This document shows, piece by piece, positions 8,084 to 15,190 of a DNA stretch of 31,611 nt. The stretch spans positions 1-31,611 of the forward strand of contig DATIFQ010000003.1 of NCBI GenBank assembly GCA_035455185.1, read 5' to 3'. This DNA is from JAEHDI01 sp035455185 (GTDB lineage: Bacteria; Acidobacteriota; Terriglobia; Bryobacterales; Bryobacteraceae). Each line of letters opens with the position of its first letter. Within the stretch, counting starts at the first letter, position 1. Made by a program: the position numbers and the translations under genes. The notes beneath the pieces were generated by a model, which searched no databases, was not told the DNA's origin, and saw only the letters and a program-made list of their open reading frames with translations.

Positions 8084-8089
8084 AGTATA
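8084..8089 (-). promoter_or_regulatory. Putative -10 element (TATACT) of the ConA-like gene
   Basis: On the minus strand TATACT lies 49 bases upstream of the ATG at 8034, predicting a leader of about 43 nt. It is the same hexamer found before the first two genes of the window. No clear -35. Confidence 0.3.
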
Positions 8090-8106
8090 TTTCAACCGGA
8101 CGGATC

Positions 8107-8122
8107 AGCCGAGATGTCGGCT
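8107..8122 (-). terminator. Possible terminator hairpin after tRNA-Cys
   Basis: AGCCGA and TCGGCT pair perfectly around a four-base loop, 38 bases past the 3' end of the tRNA. There is no U-run, so this is weak as an intrinsic terminator. Confidence 0.3.
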
Positions 8123-8160
8123 TCTGGAAGGGGCGATGGGTCTCTGATGGGGCTTCGGGT

Positions 8161-8235
<75 letters not shown>

Positions 8236-8299
8236 GCTTTGATGTCAGGATAACGCAAAACGGCCCAGGCCTCAATGAGGGTACGGGAGACCGCTCCGC

Positions 8300-8330
8300 C
8301 GTGACGCATCTCTTCCCCGGATGCGTCACG
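8300..8330. repeat. Hairpin 1 of the CGCATC cluster
   Basis: CGTGACGCATC at 8300-8310 is the perfect reverse complement of GATGCGTCACG at 8320-8330. The loop is nine bases. Both arms carry the CGCATC/GATGCG core. Confidence 0.75.
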
Positions 8331-8353
8331 CGACTGCCGGCTGCAAATTCTAC

Positions 8354-8386
8354 ACAGGGACGCATCCTGAGATTTCGTGTCCCTGT
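8354..8386. repeat. Hairpin 2 of the CGCATC cluster
   Basis: ACAGGGACGC at 8354-8363 pairs with GTGTCCCTGT at 8377-8386, with one G-U pair. CGCATC at 8361-8366 runs from the 5' arm into the 13-base loop. Confidence 0.65.
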
Positions 8387-8430
8387 AGGGAACACAATCC
8401 AACCTGTTGATTCTATTGTCAAAGAACGGG

Positions 8431-8465
8431 CGAGTGGCGCATCTTGGAGTAAAATGCGCCACTCG
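8431..8465. repeat. Hairpin 3 of the CGCATC cluster
   Basis: CGAGTGGCGCAT at 8431-8442 is the perfect reverse complement of ATGCGCCACTCG at 8454-8465, a 12-bp stem with an 11-base loop. CGCATC spans 8438-8443. No T-run follows, so it does not look like a standard terminator. Confidence 0.75.
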
Positions 8466-8493
8466 AAGGGGCTTCCTCAAACGGACAACGGAA

Positions 8494-8509
8494 GATGCGG
8501 CGCCACATC
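8494..8509. repeat. Short palindrome 4 of the CGCATC cluster
   Basis: GATGCGGCGCCACATC is a 16-bp palindrome with a single mismatched pair, again starting with GATGCG. With no loop it resembles a protein-binding site more than an RNA hairpin. Confidence 0.5.
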
Positions 8510-8613
8510 CACCCACATTGTTAACACGGGGAAGGTGGAACCGACGCTCCGGTAGAATCGGATATTGCTGAAAATAAGACTACAATCGAGACGTTGCGGC
8601 CGGTGACTGCCAA

Positions 8614-8994
8614 ATGAGACCGTTCCAGCGTTACGTGGGCATCCAATTCCCGAGTTGGGTCCTGACGGCCATGGTCGTGTGGGGTCTACACCACTGGACG
8701 GGCCTGCCCCGGGGGTGGGCGATCACCCTCCTCCTCGCTTACGTTGCCAAGGACTTCCTCCTATACCCGCTGCTGCGCCGGTCCTATGAAGAAGACCGGC
8801 GAACCGGAGCGGAGCCATTGATCGGCAGGACCGGGATCGCCGTCGAGGAACTGAACCCGGCCGGGTACGTGCGGGTCCGCGGGGAACTCTGGAGGGCGGA
8901 GGCGGCCGGGGGCGCGGTGCCCGCGGGCGCGGCGGTGACGGTGGTTTCGACCGACGGCATGACCCTGGTGGTTGAGGCACAGAGGGCGCATTGA
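8614..8994 (+). CDS. NfeD-like membrane protein with a C-terminal OB-fold domain
   Basis: The 126-residue protein has two hydrophobic stretches near residues 13-30 and 35-55, then a short OB-fold domain starting at LIGRTGIAVEELNPAGYVRVRGELWRAEA and ending AAVTVVSTDGMTLVVEA. This is the C-terminal layout of NfeD proteins, which sit in the membrane and usually work beside stomatin/flotillin-type proteins or the ClpP-class NfeD protease. Neither partner is encoded next to it. Its length fits the short NfeD1b class. It is convergent with the M2 peptidase gene, 18 bases between stops. Confidence 0.75.
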   Translation: MRPFQRYVGIQFPSWVLTAMVVWGLHHWTGLPRGWAITLLLAYVAKDFLLYPLLRRSYEEDRRTGAEPLIGRTGIAVEELNPAGYVRVRGELWRAEAAGGAVPAGAAVTVVSTDGMTLVVEAQRAH

Positions 8995-9012
8995 AAACAC
9001 CGTTTCGTGCCC

Positions 9013-10812
9013 TTACCAGCCGACAGGGTTGCCTTTGTTCTGTTGGTCGAGCCACTTCTGAAGCGGGGCAAAGTAGTCGCGGATGGCGGTGGCATCCATC
9101 TCGCGCTGGCCGGTGAGCGCCTGAAGCGCGTCCTGCCAGGGACGGCTGGCGCCCATTTCGAGCATGGAGATCAGGCGGCGTCCCGCTTCCTCATTCCCAT
9201 AAATCGAGCAGCGGTGCAGCGGCTCCTTGCAGCCGGCCGCCTGGGCCAGCGCCCGGTGGAACTGGAACTGCAAGATGTCCGCGAGAAAGTAGCGCGTATA
9301 AGGGACGTTCGCAGGCACATGGTATTTGGCTCCAGGGTCGAAGTCCGCTTCACTGCGCGCGACGGGGGCTGACACACCTTGATACTTCTGACGGAGTTCC
9401 CACCAGGACTGGTTGTATCGTTCCGGCGGGACCTCTCCGGAGAAGACCTTCCAGCGCCACTGGTCGATCAGCAGACCGAACGGCAGGAAGGCGAGCTTGT
9501 CGAGCGCACGGGTGAGCAGGAGGCCGATATCCTTCGATGTGTCCGGCACCTGCTTCAGCAATCCGAGCTTGACGAGATACTCGGGCGTGACGGACAGGGC
9601 GATCGTGTCGCCAACGGCCTCATGAAAGCCGTCGTTGGCGCTGTCCCGGAACAGCATCGGCTGTTTGTTGTATGCGCGCTGGTAGAAGTTGTGCCCGAGC
9701 TCGTGATGGATGGTAGCGAAATCCTCGCCTGTGATCTCGATGCACATCTTGATGCGCAGGTCGTCGACATTGTCGATGTCCCAGGCGCTCGCGTGGCAGA
9801 CGACGTCACGGTCGCGCGGCTTGCGGAATAATGACCGTTCCCAAAACGATTTCGGCAGCGGCGCGAAGCCAAGCGACGTGAAGAAGCGCTCGCCGTAGCG
9901 AACCATCTCGAGGTCGTCGACGTTTCGCGCCTTGAGGATCTGGGTCAAATCGTAGCCGGGGTCGGCGTCCGGCGGCGCGACCAAAGGATAGACGTTTTCC
10001 CAGGACTGCGCCCAAATATTGCCGAGCAGGTGCGCCGGAATAGGACCGCGGGCTGGCACGATGCTGTCGCCGTACTTCTCGCGGAGCTTGTTGCGCACAT
10101 AGGCGTGGAGGGAGACGTAGAGCGGTCTTACCTGCTCCCAGAGCCGGTCGAGCTCGCCGGCGAACTGGTCCGGCGTTATGTCGTACTTTGAGCGCCACAT
10201 AGCGCCGGTGTCGGCAAATCCAAGCTCGCGCGCGCCTTTGTTGGCCAACTCAACGTAGCGGCTGAAATCTTTTCGAATTGGCGGTGAGATCGTGTGCCAG
10301 CCGCGCCATGCGTCGAGCAGTTCCTCGGGATTGCGGCTTTCGGCCATGATGCGGGTGATGTCCTGAACGTCGAGGCACTTGTCCTTTCCGGACGCACAGT
10401 ACTTGCCCTTCCCGTAAGCGCTCTCCATTCCGGCGACGATGCGGGTAAGCTCGTCGCTTTCCTTGGGGTCGGAGGGCGCGGCCAGACTCAGCGCCAGCCT
10501 CAGCAGTTTCATTTTGCGGGCGAGATCCGGTGGCAGGGAGACGCCGTCGAAGCGCGTGGACTGCTTCGCCAGTTCAACGGTGGCGGTGATCATCCGCTGG
10601 TTAGCTTTGGCGGCGAGAATCTCCGAGTCCATCATGATGTAGGTTGCCTGGACCCAACTCGCGTGGCCTGCCTCTTCGGAGAGCGCCATCAGTTGTGTCT
10701 CCGCGTCGTCGAGGAAAGCCCTTGCCTCAGCTACGGTCGGCGGCCCGGCCGCCGGCAATGCGGAGGCGACCGTCAAGAGAAGTACGAAAATGACAAAGAC
10801 CCTGGTTTTCAT
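9013..10812 (-). CDS. Secreted M2-family metallopeptidase (ACE-like peptidyl-dipeptidase)
   Basis: The 599-residue protein has a signal peptide (KTRVFVIFVLLLTVASALPAAG) and the helical M2 fold. The zinc site HHELGH is at residues 369-374 (ligands H370 and H374, catalytic E371). The third ligand lies in GFHEAVGD at E398, exactly 24 residues after H374 as in human ACE. Conserved downstream segments include FLPFGLLIDQWRW and PYTRYFLADILQFQFHRAL. The family removes C-terminal dipeptides from peptides; in bacteria it is periplasmic or lipid-anchored and probably feeds peptide scavenging. The start was set at the ATG at 10812, where the signal peptide begins; the frame is open far upstream, but that part overlaps the divergent VOC gene. 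The length is normal for a single-domain bacterial M2 enzyme. Confidence 0.92.
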   Translation of the reverse strand: MKTRVFVIFVLLLTVASALPAAGPPTVAEARAFLDDAETQLMALSEEAGHASWVQATYIMMDSEILAAKANQRMITATVELAKQSTRFDGVSLPPDLARKMKLLRLALSLAAPSDPKESDELTRIVAGMESAYGKGKYCASGKDKCLDVQDITRIMAESRNPEELLDAWRGWHTISPPIRKDFSRYVELANKGARELGFADTGAMWRSKYDITPDQFAGELDRLWEQVRPLYVSLHAYVRNKLREKYGDSIVPARGPIPAHLLGNIWAQSWENVYPLVAPPDADPGYDLTQILKARNVDDLEMVRYGERFFTSLGFAPLPKSFWERSLFRKPRDRDVVCHASAWDIDNVDDLRIKMCIEITGEDFATIHHELGHNFYQRAYNKQPMLFRDSANDGFHEAVGDTIALSVTPEYLVKLGLLKQVPDTSKDIGLLLTRALDKLAFLPFGLLIDQWRWKVFSGEVPPERYNQSWWELRQKYQGVSAPVARSEADFDPGAKYHVPANVPYTRYFLADILQFQFHRALAQAAGCKEPLHRCSIYGNEEAGRRLISMLEMGASRPWQDALQALTGQREMDATAIRDYFAPLQKWLDQQNKGNPVGW

Positions 10813-10833
10813 GTACGTGGTCCGGTCTTTTCT

Positions 10834-10842
10834 TATTATGCT
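10834..10842. promoter_or_regulatory. Shared AT-rich -10 region between the M2 peptidase and VOC genes
   Basis: Within a 48-base divergent gap the plus strand reads TATTATGCT, giving TATTAT or TATGCT for the VOC gene. The minus strand reads CATAAT for the peptidase gene. Both start codons lie within about 27 bases of it. Similar in layout to the element at 13650. No -35 is obvious. Confidence 0.35.
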
Positions 10843-10860
10843 GTAGAGACGGAGAGAGCC

Positions 10861-11214
10861 ATGAGAGTCTTCGACCATGTCGGTGTTCCCACCGAAGAGA
10901 AGCGCCCCGGCGAGATGTACGTCAAGGACACGAAGGTCTGGGTGACCAACCCGATTGAGCACCCGCACAAGATCGAGTATCTGCGGTTCGAGGCCGACAC
11001 CCCGGTCACGGGACCGGTCCGCGATCTGCCGCACACGGCGTACCGCGTGGACAATCTGGAGACTGAGATCGCCGGGGAGCAAGTGATCCTCGGCCCGTTC
11101 TATTCCACCCCGACGATGCGGGTCGTGTTCATCGAGAAAGACGGCGCCATCTTGGAGTTCATGGAGAACGCGGAAGACGGCCACTGGTTCCGGCCCGAGC
11201 CTGAAGCGAAGTGA
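10861..11214 (+). CDS. VOC-superfamily (glyoxalase-like) small protein
   Basis: The 117-residue protein has the beta-alpha-beta-beta-beta pattern of vicinal oxygen chelate domains. FDHVGVPT at the N-terminus supplies the usual first ligand histidine. HKIEYLRFE follows, then HTAYRVDNLETEI opens the second half, and MRVVFIEKDGAILEFME closes with the glutamate position used as a metal ligand. Reactions in this family range from glyoxalase and epimerase to dioxygenase and antibiotic binding; the substrate is not readable. GGAG at 10851-10854 gives a well-placed ribosome-binding site. Its stop overlaps the start of the SGNH hydrolase gene (GTGA), so the two are probably translated together. Confidence 0.75.
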   Translation: MRVFDHVGVPTEEKRPGEMYVKDTKVWVTNPIEHPHKIEYLRFEADTPVTGPVRDLPHTAYRVDNLETEIAGEQVILGPFYSTPTMRVVFIEKDGAILEFMENAEDGHWFRPEPEAK

Positions 11215-11873
11215 GGCGGCTTCTCAGTGTCGTCGCACTCGCCGCGGCGTGGACGTGCCTCGCCGCACAGGTCTCTTCCTCCGACCCGGCATTCGCCCCC
11301 GTAAGCGACGATCCACGGCTCCCGCGGGTTCTCTTGATCGGCGATTCGATTTCGATCGGCTACACGCTCCCCGTCCGCAAGATGCTCGAAGGCAAGGCCA
11401 ACGTGCACCGCATCCCGGAAAATGGAGGCCCGACAATCAACGGGGTCCAGAAGATCGACGCCTGGCTCGGGGACGGCGAATGGGATGCGATCCACTTCAA
11501 CTGGGGCCTGCACGACATTAAGCTCGACGCAAACGGCGTCCACCAGGTGCCAGCCGATTCGTACGAACGCAACCTGCGCGAACTGGTCAAGCGGATGAAG
11601 TCGACGGGAGCGCGGTTGATTTGGGCCAGCACGACTCCAGTGCCGGAGGGAAGACTCAGCCCACCGCGCCACCCGGGGGACGAGGTCGCCTTTAATGCCA
11701 TCGCCTTGCGGGTGATGAAGGAGAACGGAGTCGTAGTGGACGATCTCTACTCGTTCGCGCTGCCGCGGCTGGCAGACATCCAACAGCCGGCGAACGTTCA
11801 CTTCACGGCCGAGGGTTCCGAGGCGCTGGCGAAGCAGGTGGCGGCGAGCATCCTGCGCGCTCTGGAGCGATAG
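11211..11873 (+). CDS. Secreted SGNH/GDSL-type hydrolase
   Basis: The 220-residue protein starts at GTG, overlapping the VOC stop by four bases. It has a signal peptide (RRLLSVVALAAAWTCLAAQ). Block I, with the catalytic serine, is VLLIGDSISIGY near residues 40-51. A glycine block II is likely at NGGPTING. Block III reads NWGLHD, where the usual pattern is GxND. The catalytic histidine block V appears as NVHFTAEG, with Asn where many members have the Asp of DxxH. The family hydrolyses ester or acetyl groups on lipids or polysaccharides. An exported member with relaxed blocks III and V may be a carbohydrate esterase; this is inference. A convergent glycosyltransferase gene ends seven bases downstream. 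Confidence 0.82.
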   Translation: MRRLLSVVALAAAWTCLAAQVSSSDPAFAPVSDDPRLPRVLLIGDSISIGYTLPVRKMLEGKANVHRIPENGGPTINGVQKIDAWLGDGEWDAIHFNWGLHDIKLDANGVHQVPADSYERNLRELVKRMKSTGARLIWASTTPVPEGRLSPPRHPGDEVAFNAIALRVMKENGVVVDDLYSFALPRLADIQQPANVHFTAEGSEALAKQVAASILRALER

Positions 11874-11880
11874 CGGGCCG

Positions 11881-12981
11881 TCAGCCGCGGCAGGAACTGA
11901 GCACTTCCCAGTACAGGTCTGCGGTGCCGTCCAGCGAGTGCCGTTCATGGATGTGGGATGCCGCCATTCGTCCCATCTCGCGCGCGGCCACGGGTGATTG
12001 CACAAGCCAAGTCATGTGCTGAGCGAGTTCGAGTCTTTCTCCCGGACCAATTGCGACACGGATGCACGAGCCTTCCGGGAAACGCGAGTTTTCTTCGCCC
12101 GCCGACAGGATGACCGGCTTGCCGATTCCCATCAGCCGGACGGCGATGCCGGATGTCTCTCCGGCCGCGGGGCACCTGAGGTTGATGCAGGCATCCACCG
12201 CAGCGGCATGGAGCCAGAAGTCGCGCTCCGGCAAATGCCCCACGCGCAGGACGTCCGGCCGGTAAAGTACCCGTTCGAGGGCGCGGGCAAGGTCTGTGGA
12301 TACGAACTCACCGGCGATCAAGAGCGCGGCGTCGACCCCGGCGGATCGGATCGCCTCGAAGGCGCGGAGCACCACGGGCAGGCGTTTGCTCTCGCGCAGG
12401 TAGCCGAAGATTCCGAAAAGGAAAGTTCGCGGTTGAAGGCCGAGTCGGCCGCGCAAACGCGCCGTTTCCGCTCCGAATGGAAGGCTGGGCGGGTGAAACA
12501 GGTGAGGGATCTCGGCGACGCAAGCGGACGGAGCGTGCGCCCGAACGATCGCCGCCGCACCGGGGTTGTGAACGACTACGGCCTTCGAGGCCTCGGCGAT
12601 GCGCCTGAGCATGGCATAGCGGAAGTACCTGCCATCGGCGCCGGAGCGCGCACGATTCTGCCAGAGTTCGGCGGCGAGCTGTCGGTGCCACTCCCCGTAG
12701 TTGAAAACGAACTCCTCGATGTACTCCTCGGCGCCCGACATGCCGAGCAGGAGGTGGTGGAGCACGGCGTCATGTAGCACGGCGACGCCCGGCCGCGCGA
12801 GCGCACAGCGGTAGATCTCACTATGCAGGCGGTTATTGCCGAGGTGGTAGAGGCATACATCCGCATCGCCGTCACCGACCTTCACACCGCCACGATGGCG
12901 AAGAGCGCCGAGGAGAGCGGCGGAGTAATCCGCGACTCCTGTCCGGGCAGGAGGTAGAGGAGAGAAAAAGCCGACGGTCAC
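11881..12981 (-). CDS. GT4-type glycosyltransferase
   Basis: The 366-residue protein starts TVGFFSPLPPARTGVADYS, the N-terminal nucleotide-fold strand and glycine loop of GT4 enzymes. The C-terminal donor domain begins at FLFGIFGYLRESKRLPVVLRAF, with LIAGEF and VLRVGHLPERDFWLHAAAVDACINLR strands. The ETSGIAVRLMGIGKPVI segment provides the EX7E-type acidic pair that contacts the nucleotide sugar. There is no signal peptide or membrane span, so it acts in the cytoplasm, probably on cell-surface polysaccharide. Its start overlaps the yggS stop by four bases (ATGA), an unusual pairing. Confidence 0.82.
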   Translation of the reverse strand: MTVGFFSPLPPARTGVADYSAALLGALRHRGGVKVGDGDADVCLYHLGNNRLHSEIYRCALARPGVAVLHDAVLHHLLLGMSGAEEYIEEFVFNYGEWHRQLAAELWQNRARSGADGRYFRYAMLRRIAEASKAVVVHNPGAAAIVRAHAPSACVAEIPHLFHPPSLPFGAETARLRGRLGLQPRTFLFGIFGYLRESKRLPVVLRAFEAIRSAGVDAALLIAGEFVSTDLARALERVLYRPDVLRVGHLPERDFWLHAAAVDACINLRCPAAGETSGIAVRLMGIGKPVILSAGEENSRFPEGSCIRVAIGPGERLELAQHMTWLVQSPVAAREMGRMAASHIHERHSLDGTADLYWEVLSSCRG

Positions 12982-13637
12982 GCTCGCTTTCTCGATCCGA
13001 ACAGCGCTGTACCGACCCGGATGTGGGTGGCGCCCTCTTCGATGGCCGCCTCGAAGTCGTGCGACATGCCCATCGAGAGATGCGGCAGCCGGTATTCCTC
13101 AGCGAGGTGGCGCAGACGCTGGAAGTAGGGGCGCGATACTTCGGGGTCGTCCGACCACGGGGGCATGGTCATCAGTCCGGTAACGCGCAGATTTCGACAG
13201 CCGCGCAGAACCTCGACCAACTCCGGCAGCGCGGCAGGATCGGCGCCGCTTTTCGAAGCCTCTCCGGAGAGCTTGACCTCGATCATCACGTCGAGCGGCC
13301 GGCCGGCCTCGTCAATGCGCCGGGCGACTTTCGGCGCATCCACGGTCTCGATGACATGGAACAATTCGGCGGCGCGCTTCGCCTTGTTTGATTGCAGGTG
13401 ACCGACGAAGTGAAACCGCGCTCCGTCGAGCGTGGCCACCTCCGGAAGTTTCGACTCGAACTCCTGGACGTAGTTCTCGCCGAAGTCGCGCAGGCCGAGC
13501 GCCCACGCTTCGAGGATGACGGACGCGGGAAAAACCTTGGTGATGGCGACCAGCGTGATCTCATCGCGGCGGCGGCCGGCCTTCGCGGCAGCTCGCTGAA
13601 TGCGATCTTCGACTTCGTTCAGCCTGTCCTGGAGCAT
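12978..13637 (-). CDS. yggS: YggS/PLPBP family pyridoxal-phosphate homeostasis protein
   Basis: The 219-residue protein is a full-length member. It has the PLP lysine strand EITLVAITKVFP near residue 34, the GLRDFGENYVQEFESK motif, HFVGHLQSNKAK, the EVKLSGEASKSGAD loop, and the phosphate-binding LSMGMSHDFEAAIEEGATHIRVGTALFG close to the C-terminus. It binds PLP in a TIM-barrel single domain without catalysing a known reaction and balances vitamin B6 and amino-acid pools. Usual neighbours (proC, yggT, sepF) are absent; instead a GT4 gene overlaps its end. The start lies 26 bases from the divergent nuclease start, with one AT-rich -10-like site between them. Confidence 0.92.
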   Translation of the reverse strand: MLQDRLNEVEDRIQRAAAKAGRRRDEITLVAITKVFPASVILEAWALGLRDFGENYVQEFESKLPEVATLDGARFHFVGHLQSNKAKRAAELFHVIETVDAPKVARRIDEAGRPLDVMIEVKLSGEASKSGADPAALPELVEVLRGCRNLRVTGLMTMPPWSDDPEVSRPYFQRLRHLAEEYRLPHLSMGMSHDFEAAIEEGATHIRVGTALFGSRKRA

Positions 13638-13649
13638 CGGAACAACTCT

Positions 13650-13656
13650 TATAATA
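13650..13656. promoter_or_regulatory. Symmetric bidirectional -10 element (TATAATA) between yggS and the nuclease gene
   Basis: The plus strand carries a perfect TATAAT at 13650-13655. The minus strand carries TATTAT at 13656-13651, matching five of six -10 positions. Predicted start sites would be near 13662 (plus) and 13644 (minus), about 18 bp apart, leaving leaders of two and about seven nt. No -35 is seen on either side. Confidence 0.5.
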
Positions 13657-13663
13657 AGGGGGA

Positions 13664-15181
13664 ATGCGTCCTCCCGCGGGAGGCGACTGCAACGCGCGTT
13701 CCGGCGAGACGCGCACAGTGATTGAGCGTTTCCTCAACTCCAGCCGCCGGCCCATCCTGCTCGAACCCGGAGAAAAACAGTTCCTTCTCGACGACGACCA
13801 CTATCTGCTCGACGTCCGCAACGGCGGCCTGATCATTCAGGTCTGGGACGAGTCTCGCAACCTGGTGCGCCGAGTCACCGGGGTCCATAGCGAGCGGCCG
13901 GGCAAGCTCGAACTCGTCATCGAGAAGTTCGGCAAGCGGCCGGGCCGCCTGATTCTGGCCGATTTGTCACGTCCTGCGGCTGCGACGGCGGAACGCCACG
14001 GAAAACGGCTGGCGTTTCGGGAGGAGTTCCGGCGGTTCCTCGCCCGCGAGTTTCCCGATTGGAAGGCCACCGAGGTGAGCACCGAGCCAAACCTCGAGTA
14101 CAGCCTCTCACCGGCATATCCACGTGCGCTCCTTAAGAGGGGCCAGTCGGGTATGGCGGCGGTGTCTTGTCCTCGAGACGCTGGAGACGCTACCGGAGCG
14201 CTTAGCTTCGGCCTCATCTGGCTGGACTATTTGCGGCGACGGGAGAGAAGGCTCACGGTCGAGGGTCTCACTCTGTTTCTGCCGCAGGGACTGGAGCACA
14301 CGACATGTCTCCGCCTGCGCTGGCTCGATCCCACCCTCGCGCGGTACTTGGTCTTTGTGTATTCGCCCGAAGGCTTCACGGCTCGGGTCGATCTGGCCGA
14401 CTATGGCAACCTCGACACAAAGCTCGAGCCTTGCAGCAGCAGTCCGGCCGCGGCAGACGGCGGTGTGGCGCCGCTTGTCGAGCGGCTGCGGGCGATCCAC
14501 AAAGTGGAATGCGTCGAATGTGCCGATGGGGCGAGCCTGCGGGTGCGCGGCCTTCAGTTCGCGCGGATTGACAACGGCAAGCTGTTGTTCGGCATCGAAC
14601 GGATGAGGGAGGCAGGCGCCGGAAGTGCAGGTGAAATCGAGCGGCTTGTTCGCGAGCTGTCCCGGCTGCGCTCCGCGGAGGCGACGGACCGCGAGAACCC
14701 GCTGTATAGACGCCAGCCGGAGCGCTGGCTGGAATCGCGCGTACGCGCTCATATCGAGCAAGTGGACGCTTCTCTCCATCCGGCGCCCGTCTACGGCCAG
14801 GTACCCGCCTTAGCCGGCGGCGAACGCGGCGTGATCGACCTGCTCGCGACAGATATCGGCGGGCGGCTGGCGGTGCTGGAACTAAAGGCGTCCGAGGATA
14901 TTCACCTGCCGTTGCAAGCGCTCGATTACTGGATGCGGGTGCGCTGGCATCTCGAGCGCGACGAGTTTCGGACGATGGGTTACTTTCCGGGTGTGACGCT
15001 CTCGAAGCGCCCGCCGCGGTTGTTGCTGGTCGCCCCGTCGCTCGATTTCCATCCCACGACCGAAATCATCCTGCGCTATTTCTCGCCGGAGGTTCCGGTA
15101 GAGCGCATCGGCCTGGCGGTAGAATGGAGGAAGACCCTTCGAGTCGCATTTCGGATCGAGGGCGCCGGCTGTCCCATCTGA
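13664..15181 (+). CDS. Uncharacterised protein with C-terminal RecB-like PD-(D/E)XK nuclease domain
   Basis: The 505-residue protein has no signal peptide. Residues 370-440 carry a RecB/NucS-type nuclease core: GVIDLLATD with D392, then LAVLELKASED with E406 and K408, followed by LQALDYW, a QxxxY helix. Together these form the D-Xn-ExK...QxxxY signature of RecB-family nucleases. The preceding ERWLESRVRAHIEQ helix could add the first acidic residue. The first 350 residues belong to no family I recognise. They include a beta-rich start (FLLDDDHYLLDVRNGGLIIQVWD) and FREEFRRFLAREFPDW. It probably cuts or binds DNA, with a role in repair, defence or element control unknown. The ATG at 13664 has GGGGG only two bases upstream; a GTG at 13718 is an alternative. 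Nine bases separate it from the DUF697-like gene. Confidence 0.75.
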   Translation: MRPPAGGDCNARSGETRTVIERFLNSSRRPILLEPGEKQFLLDDDHYLLDVRNGGLIIQVWDESRNLVRRVTGVHSERPGKLELVIEKFGKRPGRLILADLSRPAAATAERHGKRLAFREEFRRFLAREFPDWKATEVSTEPNLEYSLSPAYPRALLKRGQSGMAAVSCPRDAGDATGALSFGLIWLDYLRRRERRLTVEGLTLFLPQGLEHTTCLRLRWLDPTLARYLVFVYSPEGFTARVDLADYGNLDTKLEPCSSSPAAADGGVAPLVERLRAIHKVECVECADGASLRVRGLQFARIDNGKLLFGIERMREAGAGSAGEIERLVRELSRLRSAEATDRENPLYRRQPERWLESRVRAHIEQVDASLHPAPVYGQVPALAGGERGVIDLLATDIGGRLAVLELKASEDIHLPLQALDYWMRVRWHLERDEFRTMGYFPGVTLSKRPPRLLLVAPSLDFHPTTEIILRYFSPEVPVERIGLAVEWRKTLRVAFRIEGAGCPI

Positions 15182-15190
15182 GCGAGCGGC

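Larger units (their letters stand above)
8236..8613. other. 378-bp gene-free region with clustered palindromes
   Basis: No credible gene lies between tRNA-Cys and the NfeD-like gene; the open frames here have no family features and partly cross the tRNA. The region holds three strong hairpins and one shorter palindrome. CGCATC or its complement GATGCG occurs five times between 8305 and 8499, plus one near match. TAGAAT at 8553-8558 and TACAAT at 8581-8586 are possible -10 elements for the NfeD-like gene. Confidence 0.7.

Noticed and set aside
10813..11184. N-terminal extension of the M2 peptidase frame
   Set aside because: It overlaps the divergent VOC gene and precedes the signal peptide, which must be N-terminal.
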